From Halichondria panicea (lineage: Eukaryota > Porifera > Demospongiae > Suberitida > Halichondriidae), in the NCBI RefSeq assembly GCF_963675165.1, contig NC_087380.1:5960071-6024070 (forward strand): 64,000 bases of DNA. Direction: 5' to 3'. This document shows, piece after piece, positions 31,481 to 44,325 of the stretch. Under the pieces are notes generated by a model. It made no database searches. It saw nothing but the letters and a program-made list of their open reading frames with translations, and was not told the origin of the DNA. The translations under genes were made by a program, and so were the position numbers. The stretch's first letter is position 1. Each line of letters opens with the position of its first letter.

Positions 31481-34020
31481 AATTAATTGCCGTTGTATAT
31501 AGACTGTGTTCCAGATCCATCTACCAGCTTCCATCCACCACAGCAGGTCACCAGTATGTCCGTGCATGTTACTACGCATGGATGGACTGTGTGTACCTGT
31601 GCTCAACACTGCATGTATTAATTCATCACAAATCATAATTATACCCGCACAAAATGGATGTAAAATAAATATATAGGGATTGGTCATCACCCCACCAGTA
31701 AAAATTGCGTGGTATATTGGCCGGGAAAACATGGAAAACTACCAGTACATGTGATTGACGTTGTAACGGATTGGAGTTATGCTCTCGTCTGATTTCTTGT
31801 TTCCACGCTTTTTTGTGGTTCCCCTGGCCAATCCTAGCAATTTTTCACATTGCAAATGTTTTCTAGTCGGACATGACGATGTACGCCACAAACCACGTTA
31901 TGTATAGTGCTCAAATCGATTGTATATATGATATGAGTTTTTTAATATTATTGTAGGCTTATTCTCAAAATATTGCATGTGTGTTGGGGAGGGAGGGGAG
32001 CATGCAATCGCTCAGATTGCATGCTCATAGTTTGATCACTTTCATTTACAGTTGTCGTATAATTATACAGTGTCTGTTGTAGTGACTGCTTTCATATGAC
32101 AGGTGTCTCCGTACGTGTGTGTGTGTGTGTGTGTAGCTTTTACCTTGTATGTATATACATTCTTGTTTCCTACTCCACGTCAGCCTCTCAATAAACAATA
32201 ACGTCTGTTGTTGGGAAGTCTAGTAGTGTTTGTGTGAAATTTCACTTAGTTAAAATCTACCTCCCCTAGATTTTTTTTTTAGAAAGATCGGATGCAGTTT
32301 GTTCTAACACGTACTAAGCTGCATGGTAGTAAATGAGGTGTGAAGGTCGCTAAAATTACTGTAAACAGTTTCGAATACTCTACCATTATTTTATGTACTT
32401 CTTCCGAGTAGTTGTTGTATAATTATGTGGGCACGGATCATAAACTCTCTGTTTGAAACTAATTGTTAAACAGATCATGTTGTTACATATATAATTATGT
32501 CAACAATTTCAAAATCTTGATTTTAGGATACGTAAGTATATACTTAAGGATATAGGGTTGAAGTATTTCTATGGTACTTGGTCACCAATTTTGGATGTGG
32601 AAACAAGCCTGGAGAGGTTACAACAACTAAGGCACCGTAGCGTTGCTTAGTTTCCAAAACAACTCTTAATATAGCAACCGTGTTTCACTAGCTAGTTTCT
32701 CTTTCCTCTCGTTGGCTTACAATGAACTCATTTTGAATGTTACTATTAATTCTATAGCCATACTTAATGATCCGTAGTTGTATACCTTATTAAGTTTGAA
32801 TTGTATGTGGTGCATGCACTCTGTTTATGCATTGTTGGCGTCCTTGTAGTCATGTACGTTAATCGTAATCTAGTCAAGACGTTATCGTATACATCTACAT
32901 GTAAGGTCGTACTTTGTGAGTTCCTCCAGTTCCAACTCTAACACTATACGCTAACCCTAACCCTATTAGGCCACTGCGATAATATATTAACTGTAGTCCC
33001 TAAATGTGCGTGTAGCTGTGTGGAGTGTATCCTGTGCCAGCACCTATTATGGGAGGGTCATGCATGACTGCATGTAGCCACACACTTTCATATTCCTCCT
33101 AGCAGATTGAGATTCATTTTCTGTATGTATACTATAGACTAGGTCATTTTTAGTTCGATAATGGTTTGTGTGTGTGCTTCAATTGCCTTTCCACTTTCCT
33201 CTACTAAATTAGGATTCAAAGTTCTTCTATACTCACCATTGGTGACTTTCAATTACTATTGACTCTTTTCCAAGAAACCATTCTAATTGTTACCAAGGTC
33301 TTTCCTTACGTACCTTTTGTCACGGTCAATAGTATCCTCCTTGTTCAAAGTTGCCTGGGAATTGTTAGATCATGCGTGATCAGAGCCCCACATTTTGAAT
33401 ACTTATTTTTCCCAAATGCTCGTCTTTCAATTGTCTTCCTTACTAACTTCCACCAACCCTTTCTCCACTTAACCCTTTCTAAGTTTTCCCGTTTCAGTAT
33501 TCAATCTCCTTGTTCCAATTGTTATAATAACGCTTTTAAATTACGGCTTCCAGTCTTAGCATCCTACAGTATGATAATTATGATAATTATAGTTGCATTT
33601 TTAAGATTTCTTCGAGTACATTGCTTGTCGTTATTTCCTGCTTTGGTCGCTAAGCTGTACAAGTGGCAAATGTATCAGTGTCTTGTGCGTTAGTATTAGT
33701 TATTGCATGCATGAGTTCAATAGTCATTGGAGTGACGTAGGTCCACAGGCCCTGAGGCCATTACATTTCTCCGGCATTACATTGCTCCAGTGCCGATATT
33801 TGCAGTGATCAGGCAACAATGCTCATTACGATCTGACCTCAACACCAACTTTGTAAGCCTATTGTGCTAATTATATTGAGTCTGGTGTAAGTGGTGTTTG
33901 AACAAAATTACGCATGCTGTAAAAGTATACAATGAAGTCAATATCAGAAGCCATACGTCCACCATTAAGGAAGCAATCAAAAAAATGAAAACAGAACATC
34001 CCTAGTGTTCTAGTCTATCA

Positions 34021-34187
34021 CAGAGGAGGTCCGACATGCGTGCACGAATCACTACAAGTTCAGTGCATTGATGTCATTGCAGTCACGTGATAACGTTCAG
34101 GCGACGATGCACTGAACTTGTAGTGATTCGTGCACGCATGTAGGAAGTTGTAGTGATTCATGCACGCATGTCGGATCTCCTCTGAGT
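34021..34187. repeat. Long hairpin with partly duplicated right arm (unit 2)
   Basis: Counterpart of 14734-14867. The right arm carries an extra ~33-bp duplication (GTAGTGATT-C-TGCACGCATG twice), shared with unit 3 (51927-52091) but absent in unit 1. Confidence 0.8.
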
Positions 34188-36294
34188 CTATCATTAAGAC
34201 ACTATAACTTGCTCAAGATTATTGTAAATAGGTGTTTACTGGTTGTTATTTTCATGCATGGCCCTGTATTGAGGTGAGATGTGAGTATTTACGTTTGTAG
34301 AGAACACAACCAGACATTTAATACAAGATTAGTAATGTTGAACCTTCGAAGATACATGATATTTAATCTGGGCTATTTTGTATGACTGCATGAAAACCCC
34401 TAACCTCGATATTTACATGGTATGTGGATTGCCAGCACTCATCAAATGTTTCCTACTACATTCCTGCCTTTCCCCCAGCTGCACTTGTGTGGATGTATCC
34501 TCACATGGTGACTATTCCTTGAGGGGGGATCATTTCGCATGATATCAAGTTACGCACTGTACATGTGATGCACTGTGGATGGAAGTTTGAGATTGCAGTG
34601 TTGTGGCATTTATTGTACGCTAACGCTGTTTTACAAACAACACTGAACTTTTTTACGAGCTTTTTTTAGCCATAGTATGGTGCTATAATTATAAAAGCTA
34701 TAATAATAGGCCACCAAGAGAGTATGCAGATGTATTTATGGCTGTTGTTGGAGCGTTCACTATACAACATGTATTCTGCAGCTCAATGAAATCTACCAGC
34801 TAGGGGATCGAGATACAACTGCACGAGGACCTAAACAATGAAGCTCTACGTACAATGTATAAACAAACTATTATGCAATGATGGAGACGGATGGGATAGG
34901 GAGGATTGTTAACGAGGAAGTATATATTATGGTCTTGTGCATGAGGGGAAAACAACTTTACCTAGCTCGCTATTTCATTTCTCTTAAAAGGGAAACTATG
35001 TATTTATATATTAATTATGTCCTCATGGACTATAGACTATAATTATCTCATAGTTTAGTGTGGAGCAATGCTTGAGAAGTTCTACGCATTAGATTGAGAA
35101 CTTAGAGGCTTCAAATTTATTATCACACAAGGATTCTGTTTGTACACTCTAAACCACGATCAGCTGATTTTTGTGGTTTTCAAATTTGTACAACAACCAT
35201 ACAAATGAATGTCTGGGGCATGATTCAGGGTGCACACACACACCACAAGGTGCATGCTATTTCGCTGAGTAAATTTACTCCCTGAAAGTAATTAGCGTAA
35301 TTGGAAATCCCATATCCTAGCTCACAGTATCACGTACACCACCTGCGAAATAGTTATCAATTGCTGTTTTGGCACCTGCTTAGTTGGCATGCTTTATTGC
35401 TCATGTTACAACTTTCACCTTCGGAGTTCCATCATGCAACCTATTCGACCGTGAATGTGTGTTCGTTTAATTGATTGAGTGTCTAGAGTTACAATTCAAT
35501 TTTAATTATGAACCCTGTACCAAATTTAGCGTGTGTAAGGTGTTATTAAGTCAACTGTTATGTCGTATAATTGTGCTTTCAATAACAGGCCTGTAAATTA
35601 ATTCTACACTGTACCTGGGGGAAAACCCCAATTTGTGTATAATTAGTAGATGTATGAATCCCCTGAGGTATGTGCCGGGTTTGTGTCTAGGGGGATTCCC
35701 TTGATATGAACCCACACATGTGTAATGTTTCACAACTCTGTGAAAAACAATTTAAGTACCTACATATCCGGCTTAGTCGTCTGATTGGAGGAATTCCCAT
35801 TAATTTTGAAGCCATTGTTTTTTAAAATCTATTTCTAGAGCGCTTCTAAGAATACATTTAATAAGTTCCTTTTGTTTACATTATTATAGTGCGCGTGTTC
35901 AGTGCAAATTATTATTATGACTTGTTTTGCATGCTGTGTATGGATACTACAGTATTGTCTCTTTATGGAACTCTAGGGCTGACTGTATTATGCAACTTGC
36001 CGGTGGTCTACTGGGGGGAGGGGGATATGCTTACTTATCATTGTCTTCATCAAATGATTTCATACCAGGAAAGATGCAACATTAACGATATTTTCAATAC
36101 TTATTGTAGGAAACAAAGAATTTTACCCAATGCTCCTTTTTCAAAGACTTGTCACTTGTCACTTAGTAGTATGTTGCAATGAAAATTCCCCATGAACTTT
36201 AAGCGAGCTATATACAGTTGAGGCTGTGGGCCAGTTTTGATTCGCTGAAACTTCTATCGTTGAATTGGTCGGTAATACCAGGTGCTATACGTAT

Positions 36295-36456
36295 GTACCC
36301 CATAGCGTGTAATTTGCGGGGGGGGGGGGGAATTTGCTGTTAAATCTTTAGCACGAATATTTGTTGTTGACCACTTTTTTCAACAAACAGACTAAAATAG
36401 TACTCAACCCCACGGATTATTTGACCCCCGGAAATTTCCTGCTATAATACAGTATA
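36295..36456. mobile_element. Decayed CCGTATAGCG-type MITE (unit 2)
   Basis: Counterpart of 17021-17196, with a small internal deletion. Confidence 0.5.
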
Positions 36457-39400
36457 ATTATACAAAGAATTGCATTTTGCAACAATGCATGCATGCATGT
36501 TTGTATGAAGTTACTTAATGGACCCGCCCCACCCCACGGGAGGGTGTGATTGTGATTGGTTGTTTTTACTGTTGGCATTTAATCATAGCTCTCTGGAACA
36601 AGGAAAAGAAGTGTCGACAGTTTCTTTTTGTTTACTTGTTTGTTAAATGCATGGTAATAGGTATCTTTGCTATCAATACATATTACTCGCTCAAGTGAAT
36701 TTAGTTAATTTTATGAGTCATTTGTTATGTTGCCTATAGTTACTGAACTATGATTAATCTTCAGGAAGTTGTGATTTGTCCGTATGAATTTGTTAAAAAA
36801 AGATGAATCACATTTCAACCCGCTGTGTTACATGTACTCTGACGATGTTCAATACATTTTATCCTTCAAGTGCATTTGTCACCTAACTGTATTTATCGTG
36901 TTGGTGTCAAATGATCCGTTATGCTCCTGCTCCCCCCCCCCCACCCCCACCACACTCCACCCCCTAGTTTAGTTAAGACTGTCATTATTACTTTAGACCT
37001 AGACCAGAAAAACAACGTTCGCTAAATATAGATTAAGATGTACTCAATGCTCAATGACGGCTATTATAGGCACTTAATCACATCCTGCTCCTCTGTGTGG
37101 GGCCTATACCAATGCAAATAGATTTTCTCCATCCCACGGTCACTGGTTTTCATCAGTATACTTGCTTGCATTCACTAGACACACCAATCTAGTTTTTGGT
37201 TTTATTTTGCGTGCTCATGCATGTACATGTACAACTCACAAACGTTGCTTAAGCTTTCACTTTCTGTATTCCCAACTCCATTGCTTGCAGTAATAAGTAG
37301 TCACTTCCTGCATGTGCATGGCCAAATCAAAGATAGATGTGATGATGTTTGTTGACATCGAATGGCTTCTTCCTCGTTACACTAATCCAACTACTTAAAC
37401 ACAAGTGACTTCGGTATGCACTTAATTGCCATCTCACTTTGTACATTTTGGGGAAAAAATTAATGACCAAATACTGCCGACTGATTGGAACATTTTAAAA
37501 CTTGCGGAATAGGAATTTTGTTGTCATGCTTATAGTTACCAATGGTATTGTTGGTCAGAGCCTGTCTTGAGTATTGATTGATTCAATATCAGCTGCATGG
37601 CATTATCTGCATGTGCTTTCACATATTTCGCAGCTAGTAAACAACTTCTGTACCAGTGCATTGCATAGTGGGACTTGGATAGTAAGTTAATGAACTAGTT
37701 TCACCTCATTAGGTATACGTAACTACGCATAATGTTACAATCACGATAAGGGTAAGTGACTATTCTATATTTGTGGATGTTAAAGCTGGCTCTCCGTCAC
37801 AAAGGGAAACCTTACTCTCCCTTGTGCATGGCTGATAGATGTTTTGTATATCAGATTACATAAACACAAATTATTGTGAAATATGCAAACACCCATCGAT
37901 GTCTTCTGTTCTAAAATCCCCCATTTTCTAAACAGGTCATTGCTTCATTAATTGCTGAGGTTCACTGCATGCTCACGTCCAGTTTGTCAGTCATGTTTAT
38001 GCTACTATGTGTACCTGTAAACTGGGTGGAGCTGAGAATCACTCTGGTCTTGTTAATTATTATATTGTCGTATTAAATTGTCAACAGACCTCGTGTACAG
38101 TACATTTATAGTTGTAGACTGTAGCAGTAATCCTTAATGTTATAACACCTGTACAGTACCATCTGGTATGTAATTTGCCCTTTGACCCTCAGGAGTGGGA
38201 CGGCATGCTGAGAATCCTCTTCACTCGCAAGAACAAAACACTGAGTGCTATATTTAGGTGAGTATAATTATGTTATCGGACCCACATTTCCCAAATCATT
38301 CTGAAAATAAATTCTGATTGGTCAAGCCTCGTTACCCGAGGCAACCACCCGGGAGATCTATGTAAACTAGCGCTCATCGATCGATAGGTTATAGTTTCTA
38401 ATTGTGTGATCCTCACCTATCCAGTTGACGTTAGATTACAATCCGGTGGTGATTGAAATTGCACACTTACGGCTGCACGCAAGTCTCCTAGTCTCCTAGA
38501 TGTAGGTGCATGGTACACCGATAGAAACTCTGTTGCAAGGTTTAGCTAATTGTTTGTGTACATGCACGCTGTGTTTTTGTTTACCTTTTGAAGCAGATAG
38601 CATTTTCACTGTTTTAAGCTACAGAAACCGTGCAAGTATAGGTGTAATCATAATTATCAATGTGCATTCCTTTCCTGTTTTAATACCAGCGGCTGTATAC
38701 CAGCGGCTGTGTACCAGCACTATAACTAACTAGAATGTATGTCCTGCATGATCGTATTAAAGTTTTAACTTTCCATTTTTCGATTAGAATGGATTTCCTT
38801 ACCAATTTGTTTCCGGGGTATACTACCCTGTGACATTGTCCCCGCCCAGAAGTACGTTGACATGTGTCACATCAGTTCCTGTCGCTATAATCATTTTGAA
38901 ACTGTTTCCTTTAGATTTAGTGTTGTATCATTTGAATTGATATTTATGCTCATACATGTATTAATCCTCTGAGACCTCCTAATGATCTATTTCAGTTTTC
39001 AGTTCCTAGTGCTTTACATTCCCTTTGTTAGTAGGAGCAGTGCAGCTCTGTTTAAGGGAGTTTCAACACTTTCCTCTATTTTCTAAATACCCTAGTTATT
39101 ACAACAAAATAATTTTAAACAAACTTGCCATTACAGATGTACATTAAAATTGTTTACTTAGACGCTCATAAACAGCATGGGGTAACAAAATATTTTTCTT
39201 AAAGTTTAAACAAAAACAGCTAAGTTGGCCATTACATCATGTGAACCATATGAGCCCCTCGGGGCCTGCTTACTGACTGGGCACTCGTTGTCTAGTGTTC
39301 GGGTGTTTTCCCTAGAAATGGTGACAGACGTTATTAGAACGAGGAAACCGTGAATATAGTTTAGAGCGTGTGCGTAGTGTTGTTTCTACCTTTTAAGTGG

Positions 39401-40366
39401 GTTTGTCACTCTGGCTGGATTATAGTGTAGACGTATTTCATAAGCTGGGCTAGTTGAATTGTATGACCTATTTGTTGTGTGTACTGCGTCATAGTAGTAC
39501 AGCCGGTTATCATTGAACCACTGAAATGTGCTCGTTGACATTGTCCAGATGCGCATAGTAAACAGTTAAGATTACAGTAGTTAACTCTGGGTCCTTTGTG
39601 CTGAGTCGAGTAAGACATACAAAACTGTGTCTTGTTGGATTGCATATATACACAGGACTGTAAATAACACAGAATTGAGTTGTGTGTATAATAATTATTA
39701 TGCTTGTGTACATACATACACTAAAATGAATGCAATTAGAACCGTGTTGTAAACAAAAGGATGCCTTCGACAAAAACTGAAGCTAGCTCACCCCATTCTA
39801 TACGGCATGAGGTGATTTGTATGCTGTGTGAGCAGAAGTGTTTGTCTCTTGATTATGTGATTTGTTTACGTGGTTCCTGCTTTTTGTTAAGTTTCTATGT
39901 TTAACTTCTATTTTTGGACTCATAAATGTATACATGGCTTGATGAAGTAACAGTATCCATACTTAATGTTTGTAACAAGAATGTAATTGAATATCTATCC
40001 ATCCGGCTAGTTTAATTGAGCAATCTGAAGTATTATAATTGTTTACGTATAATACATGTGTGTTAAAATGTATTATAGAATGTATCGTAAAGTGAACCTC
40101 TCATCAGCTATATTGCTGGTCTTCCTAAGAGCCTTGAAAGATAAACATGAACAAAATCATAGAGATTAGACTAACATAACAAGTGTAACAATAAGTTTTT
40201 GATAGAGCTAGCCTCTTCTAGATAGTCCTAGTGTCTAATGAGTTGCATAGATTTGTATAGGGTTAAAGTCTTGTTCCATTTGTATTGTTCTCACTGCACC
40301 CGTTCAGATAGAACTTGGGTCCCATAATTATTGTGGGGGCAGTAATCTTGTTCTATATTGAATATT

Positions 40367-40400
40367 AACCTAACCTTAACCCTAACCCTAACCCTTAATA
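40367..40400. repeat. Interstitial telomere-like repeat (unit 2)
   Basis: Same CCCTAA block as 21215-21247. Confidence 0.85.
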
Positions 40401-40599
40401 CTATCTCAATATTATACTGAACTGTGCATGTGATGCGTAGATGAAGAGTATTGATTGTTGTGTTATTGCTTATTCTGTTCTAAGCAATTGTCAGTTGTTG
40501 ATAGCCGAAAGGTCATCAGTTACACACTTTGCTGTCTTGATTGTATCGATATTGGAGGTATAATATTATGTATAAAGCTGTATCGTTTGCATAGATAAT

Positions 40600-40950
40600 T
40601 ATATTGATGGCACATGTTTTTATTGTTGGCATGTCATTAGTATAGAGAATAGCAGTGGTCCCAACACAGAACCTGTCAAATGTTAGCCCCGCTTGATGTT
40701 ATGCCATCAACTACGGCTCTCTGCTGTGTCTGTCTAATAAGAAACTCTAGAACCAGTGATGTGCCTTATTGATAATTGCTTGTAGTTTCTTCAGTATGGG
40801 GGGGTGTGTTTGCAATTGAGTCAAAAGCTTTACTGAAGCCAATGAAAACAGCAGCAACTGCCTTTCCCTGGTCTACTTCTCTTCTCAAATTTCAAGCAGC
40901 ACATCTTCTGTTGAGTGTTTAGGTCTGAATCATGATTGAAATTTCGTAAT
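40600..40950 (-). pseudogene. LINE reverse-transcriptase fragment (unit 2)
   Basis: Counterpart of 21425-21770. Here the motif A codon at 40838-40840 is changed so the block reads FIGFSKAF: the catalytic Asp is replaced by Gly. A 17-bp segment near 40930-40950, absent in units 1 and 3, extends the upstream homology. Confidence 0.75.
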
Positions 40951-41728
40951 GATGTTATTCTATGCTTGATCTTGACTATGGCATTCTTTATTTACTACAA
41001 TGTGTACTTATGTTAGTTCCTATATTGTTCAGGAAGTAAAATATGTACGTTGCTACTAAAAATAACAATATTCTTAAATAATAAGAGCCCATTTTTTTTT
41101 GCAGAACTAAAGGTGTTCTTGAGCTGCTTGAGAAGAACTACAGAATACACCAGTCGCTAACGGATACGGTAAGCTCCGTCCACCCGTTGTTGCCTGGCCA
41201 CGGGAAAGATCAAAGCATTCCAGTGCTATGTACACGCGTTTGCACTACTACAAGAATGTACAGTGTACAAACACATAACAAAAGCAACCATATCTTGTCA
41301 TAATTGTATGGCCATGGCACATATTTTACGAGACCCCGTGCAATATCTATGTATAATACTAACAGGGGCTTTCATTAATTTTGTGTGTGTCTAGTTTGCT
41401 CCTAATTTGGGAGGGGTATTCGTCAGTCACATACCCTTAACCTGATCTCACCGAGACGATCTACCTTGCAACTGAACTAACAGTATGTTTTTCATTCCAG
41501 GGAATGGGTGAGTATAATGTGTTAGTGTGTTTTTGTGAGTAAGGGAAATGCGTTGGGTCCAGTTTTTGTTGGTGTCTGAGCTGACATAACATAGCTAGCT
41601 GTACATTTTTGGGCCAGGAAATACAAATTCTTAGCACACATGTGCTAGCTGATTTGTTTGGTTTCTGTGTGGATAATTAAGTGGTTACTTCCATTATTGT
41701 GGTAAAGTATGTATGTGTGGTTGTGCAT

Positions 41729-41729
<1 letters not shown>

Positions 41730-41785
<56 letters not shown>

Positions 41786-41793
41786 CTCTCTCT
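41730..41793. repeat. (CT)n polypyrimidine tract (unit 2)
   Basis: Shorter CT run (about 64 nt) with a TTGC interruption, ending at the splice acceptor of the DIMT1 exon 10 copy. Confidence 0.9.
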
Positions 41794-42418
41794 AGATGGT
41801 CCCCGAAGACTTTGACATCAAATCTCACGTGCTCAAGATTCTTGGAGAGAGTGAGAAAACGGAACTGAGACCGAGGTGTTTGGATGTGGACTCTTTCTTA
41901 AGGTATAGGTTTTGTATAAAATCTGGTGTAATGCAGTAGTTAACAGTTCATTCATCATTTGCAGCTTGTTGGAGATTTTTAACCGAAACTCTATTCACTT
42001 TGCCTGATGTACTTTGTTCAAGACAATAATTGTGTACGTGTTATTGCAGTAATTTTGCTCGTAAATGTCATAGAAATATTGTTTGTTTATTCATCATTAA
42101 TTTTTCCAAGTGGTGAAGTACATGTACATGGAAATAAATAAATAAATATAACCAAGTAGTCTATTATAATAATTATGTTCACAGAACACAACGAATAGTA
42201 CAGAAAAATCTATACAACATGAACATACATCATTGTACTCTTGTAGTTCATTCGGACTAATATATAATATAGTCAAGTGATTTCGATGGCTTGATCAATT
42301 TTAAATATTTGCTACTATTCCATTTTTGAGTGTGTTTAATTTGTTAAATTCGTCTAATTTTCAACTTTCTCTAATTGTTTAATATAGAATGGCGAGGGTC
42401 TTTTTCTGTTCCTCTTTA

Positions 42419-43452
42419 TTACTGAAAGTAAGTGTAAGCGGGGGAATCGATGCCTAGGCGAGTGTTAACCCACTGGTTTGTAGTGATCGTGTTCGTTGTT
42501 GGGAGGTTTAGTCCATCTGTTATGTTTTCGGCATTGAGGACATCTGTATAGAGGTTTCGTGCAACGTAGGGGTAGTGTTTGCACCCAGGGCGTAGTATGA
42601 TAGAGGGGGTTAGGACCACACGGTTACAGGGGGCAGAGGGATTACATTCACAATGCTGCTGGGCCAACTGTGGATGGGAACAAGCAATTTTATAATCATG
42701 TTATTTTATTATCTTCACTTAGTACATGCAGTAAAGAAAGCTGTATATAGTGCACTTTGCCGAGAGTATTTTACGATCTGATTTCTCACCACTGTTTTGT
42801 AATCGCTAAGCACAGCTGAGATGAGATCATCAACTCCTTGCATTTGATCTCGTGGCTCGTCTTGAAGCTGATTGGCTGATTGCGAAGCCAGTCTGGCCAG
42901 ATCAGCATATCCCTGGAGCGCGGCCAATGAATTCCAAATGTTGTTGTTGCTGCTATCAATGCCGTATGCTTTTGTGATCTCTGGTGTGCTGCACTGGTGC
43001 TCTTGATCAATCTGCAACAAGGTAGAGCCTGGTTAATTAACTAGCTCTACATGTGGTTGTGGTTATGTTTACTCTTTCACTATGCATGGAACAATAGACT
43101 AATGATTATAGCCACTTACGAAATTTCTGTAGCTTCTTTGCACAATTTTGCTGTAATCATCGAGCAGATATAATCCTTCAAGCAGATAGCCAGCAGCCAC
43201 TGCAAACTCGGGACCTTCACCAGGTGCACTGCAGTTGAACCCTGAGGCTGAGAGCTGAGATTGAGCGATAGCAGGAGGTTCTTGTGTGGGTGTTGAGTTG
43301 GTGGGGCTCGTAGTGTTGTAGCTTGCTATGCTTTCAGTTGTGTTTGTGATCAGCTCTCCTGCACTTTCTGTGTTTGGTAGCGGTGCTGCAATGGCTCCAC
43401 ATAGTGCAGACAGCACAAAAAAAGCAAAGCATAGCATAAGGTTGGCATTCAT
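42419..43452 (-). CDS. Gene X copy 2: secreted glycoprotein
   Basis: Exons 43452-43120, 43011-42775 and 42667-42419, same length and phases as copy 1 (272 aa). Differences cluster in the Thr/Ser-rich segment of exon 1: one residue is lost (IAESY to IASY) and one gained (TPTTAAA to TPTQEPPA), plus GHDFA to GPEFA, and D-to-G and N-to-D changes in exon 2. All six mature cysteines and the five sequons remain. A TATA box lies at 43566-43573. An in-frame extension reaching an ATG at 43566 exists, but that ATG overlaps the TATA box, so the start at 43452 is preferred. Confidence 0.8.
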
Positions 43453-43884
43453 GATGGGATTGGGGGTGTTGATTTTTTTGAAGAACTTTCTGTTTTTTTT
43501 CACTTCTTCACAAGTAGTTTGCAAGATTGTAAAGTTTTCATGCTCTTCCATGACAAAGAAACTCATATTTATAGTCTACCATGCCTAAATGCCAGACCTC
43601 TATCTGGAGAGAAACCCTCCATAGCCAGTAGAGCTGGAAATGAAGAGCTTGATGGGTTTCTTGGATGTCAGTTACGAAATTGTTTAAAGATTAGGTTACC
43701 GATAACTGGACAGTTAGACAGGAGCACATGAAAACATCAGCCCAAGCTCCTCTTACAGAGAGTCCTCTACAAGCAACCATGGCAGTTGATTCTACCAGAA
43801 GAGATATAACTTTGCTGCATAGTCAGACCAGACTCACTTCCTATGGTGTAAAGAGATACTAGAGGAAGACATTTTTGAGAACAG
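43453..43884. promoter_or_regulatory. Bidirectional X/Y promoter (unit 2)
   Basis: Counterpart of 24296-24718, with TATAAATA on the minus strand at 43566-43573 and the Y non-coding exon donor after 43884 (GAACAG|GTAAGT). Confidence 0.5.
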
Positions 43885-44325
43885 GTAAGTATTAATCACA
43901 ATGCCTCAATCCATTTGCAAGATATTATCACAATTGTAAGAGTTGATAGCCCACTGTGTATAGATCAAGGTGCTTGAGAGGTCATAATAATCGTTTACTG
44001 TCCTGTTCGCTAACTACGTACACTGTGTCTATCTCTTTGTGTGATCGTATGATCGTTTTTTCGTATTGCATAACTGACATTACTCATGCATCATCTAACC
44101 ATAAGGTTTATTCATAGCAGCTTTGTATAAGGAAATGAGTATACTCTGCATGGGATTTTTCTTCATTGCAGAATATTGCAGGTCATGCATGGGGGAATGG
44201 AAGAAAATAGCTTTCAAAATGACTATAAAAATGCTCAAAGTGATACCTGTCTTCAGTTAACTTCTTCTCAAAACAATATCACTTCAGATAACTTAACCGA
44301 TCACTTCTATCTATATCAGCTGATA

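Larger units (their letters stand above)
38193..42007 (+). pseudogene. Orphan DIMT1 exons 8-11 (unit 2)
   Basis: Exons 38193-38257, 41105-41168, 41796-41902 and 41965-42007 correspond to DIMT1 exons 8-11 with all splice sites and the reading frame intact; the codon changes I saw are silent (for example GAT to GAC in exon 10). There is no copy of exons 1-7 (SAM-binding and NLPY parts), so it cannot encode a methyltransferase by itself. It could serve as an alternative 3' end of a read-through DIMT1 transcript or be a young pseudogene. Confidence 0.85.

Noticed and set aside
41495-41520. Possible 7-nt microexon in unit 2 (TTCCAG|GGAATGG|GTGAGT)
   Set aside because: Absent in units 1 and 3 and would break the DIMT1 frame.
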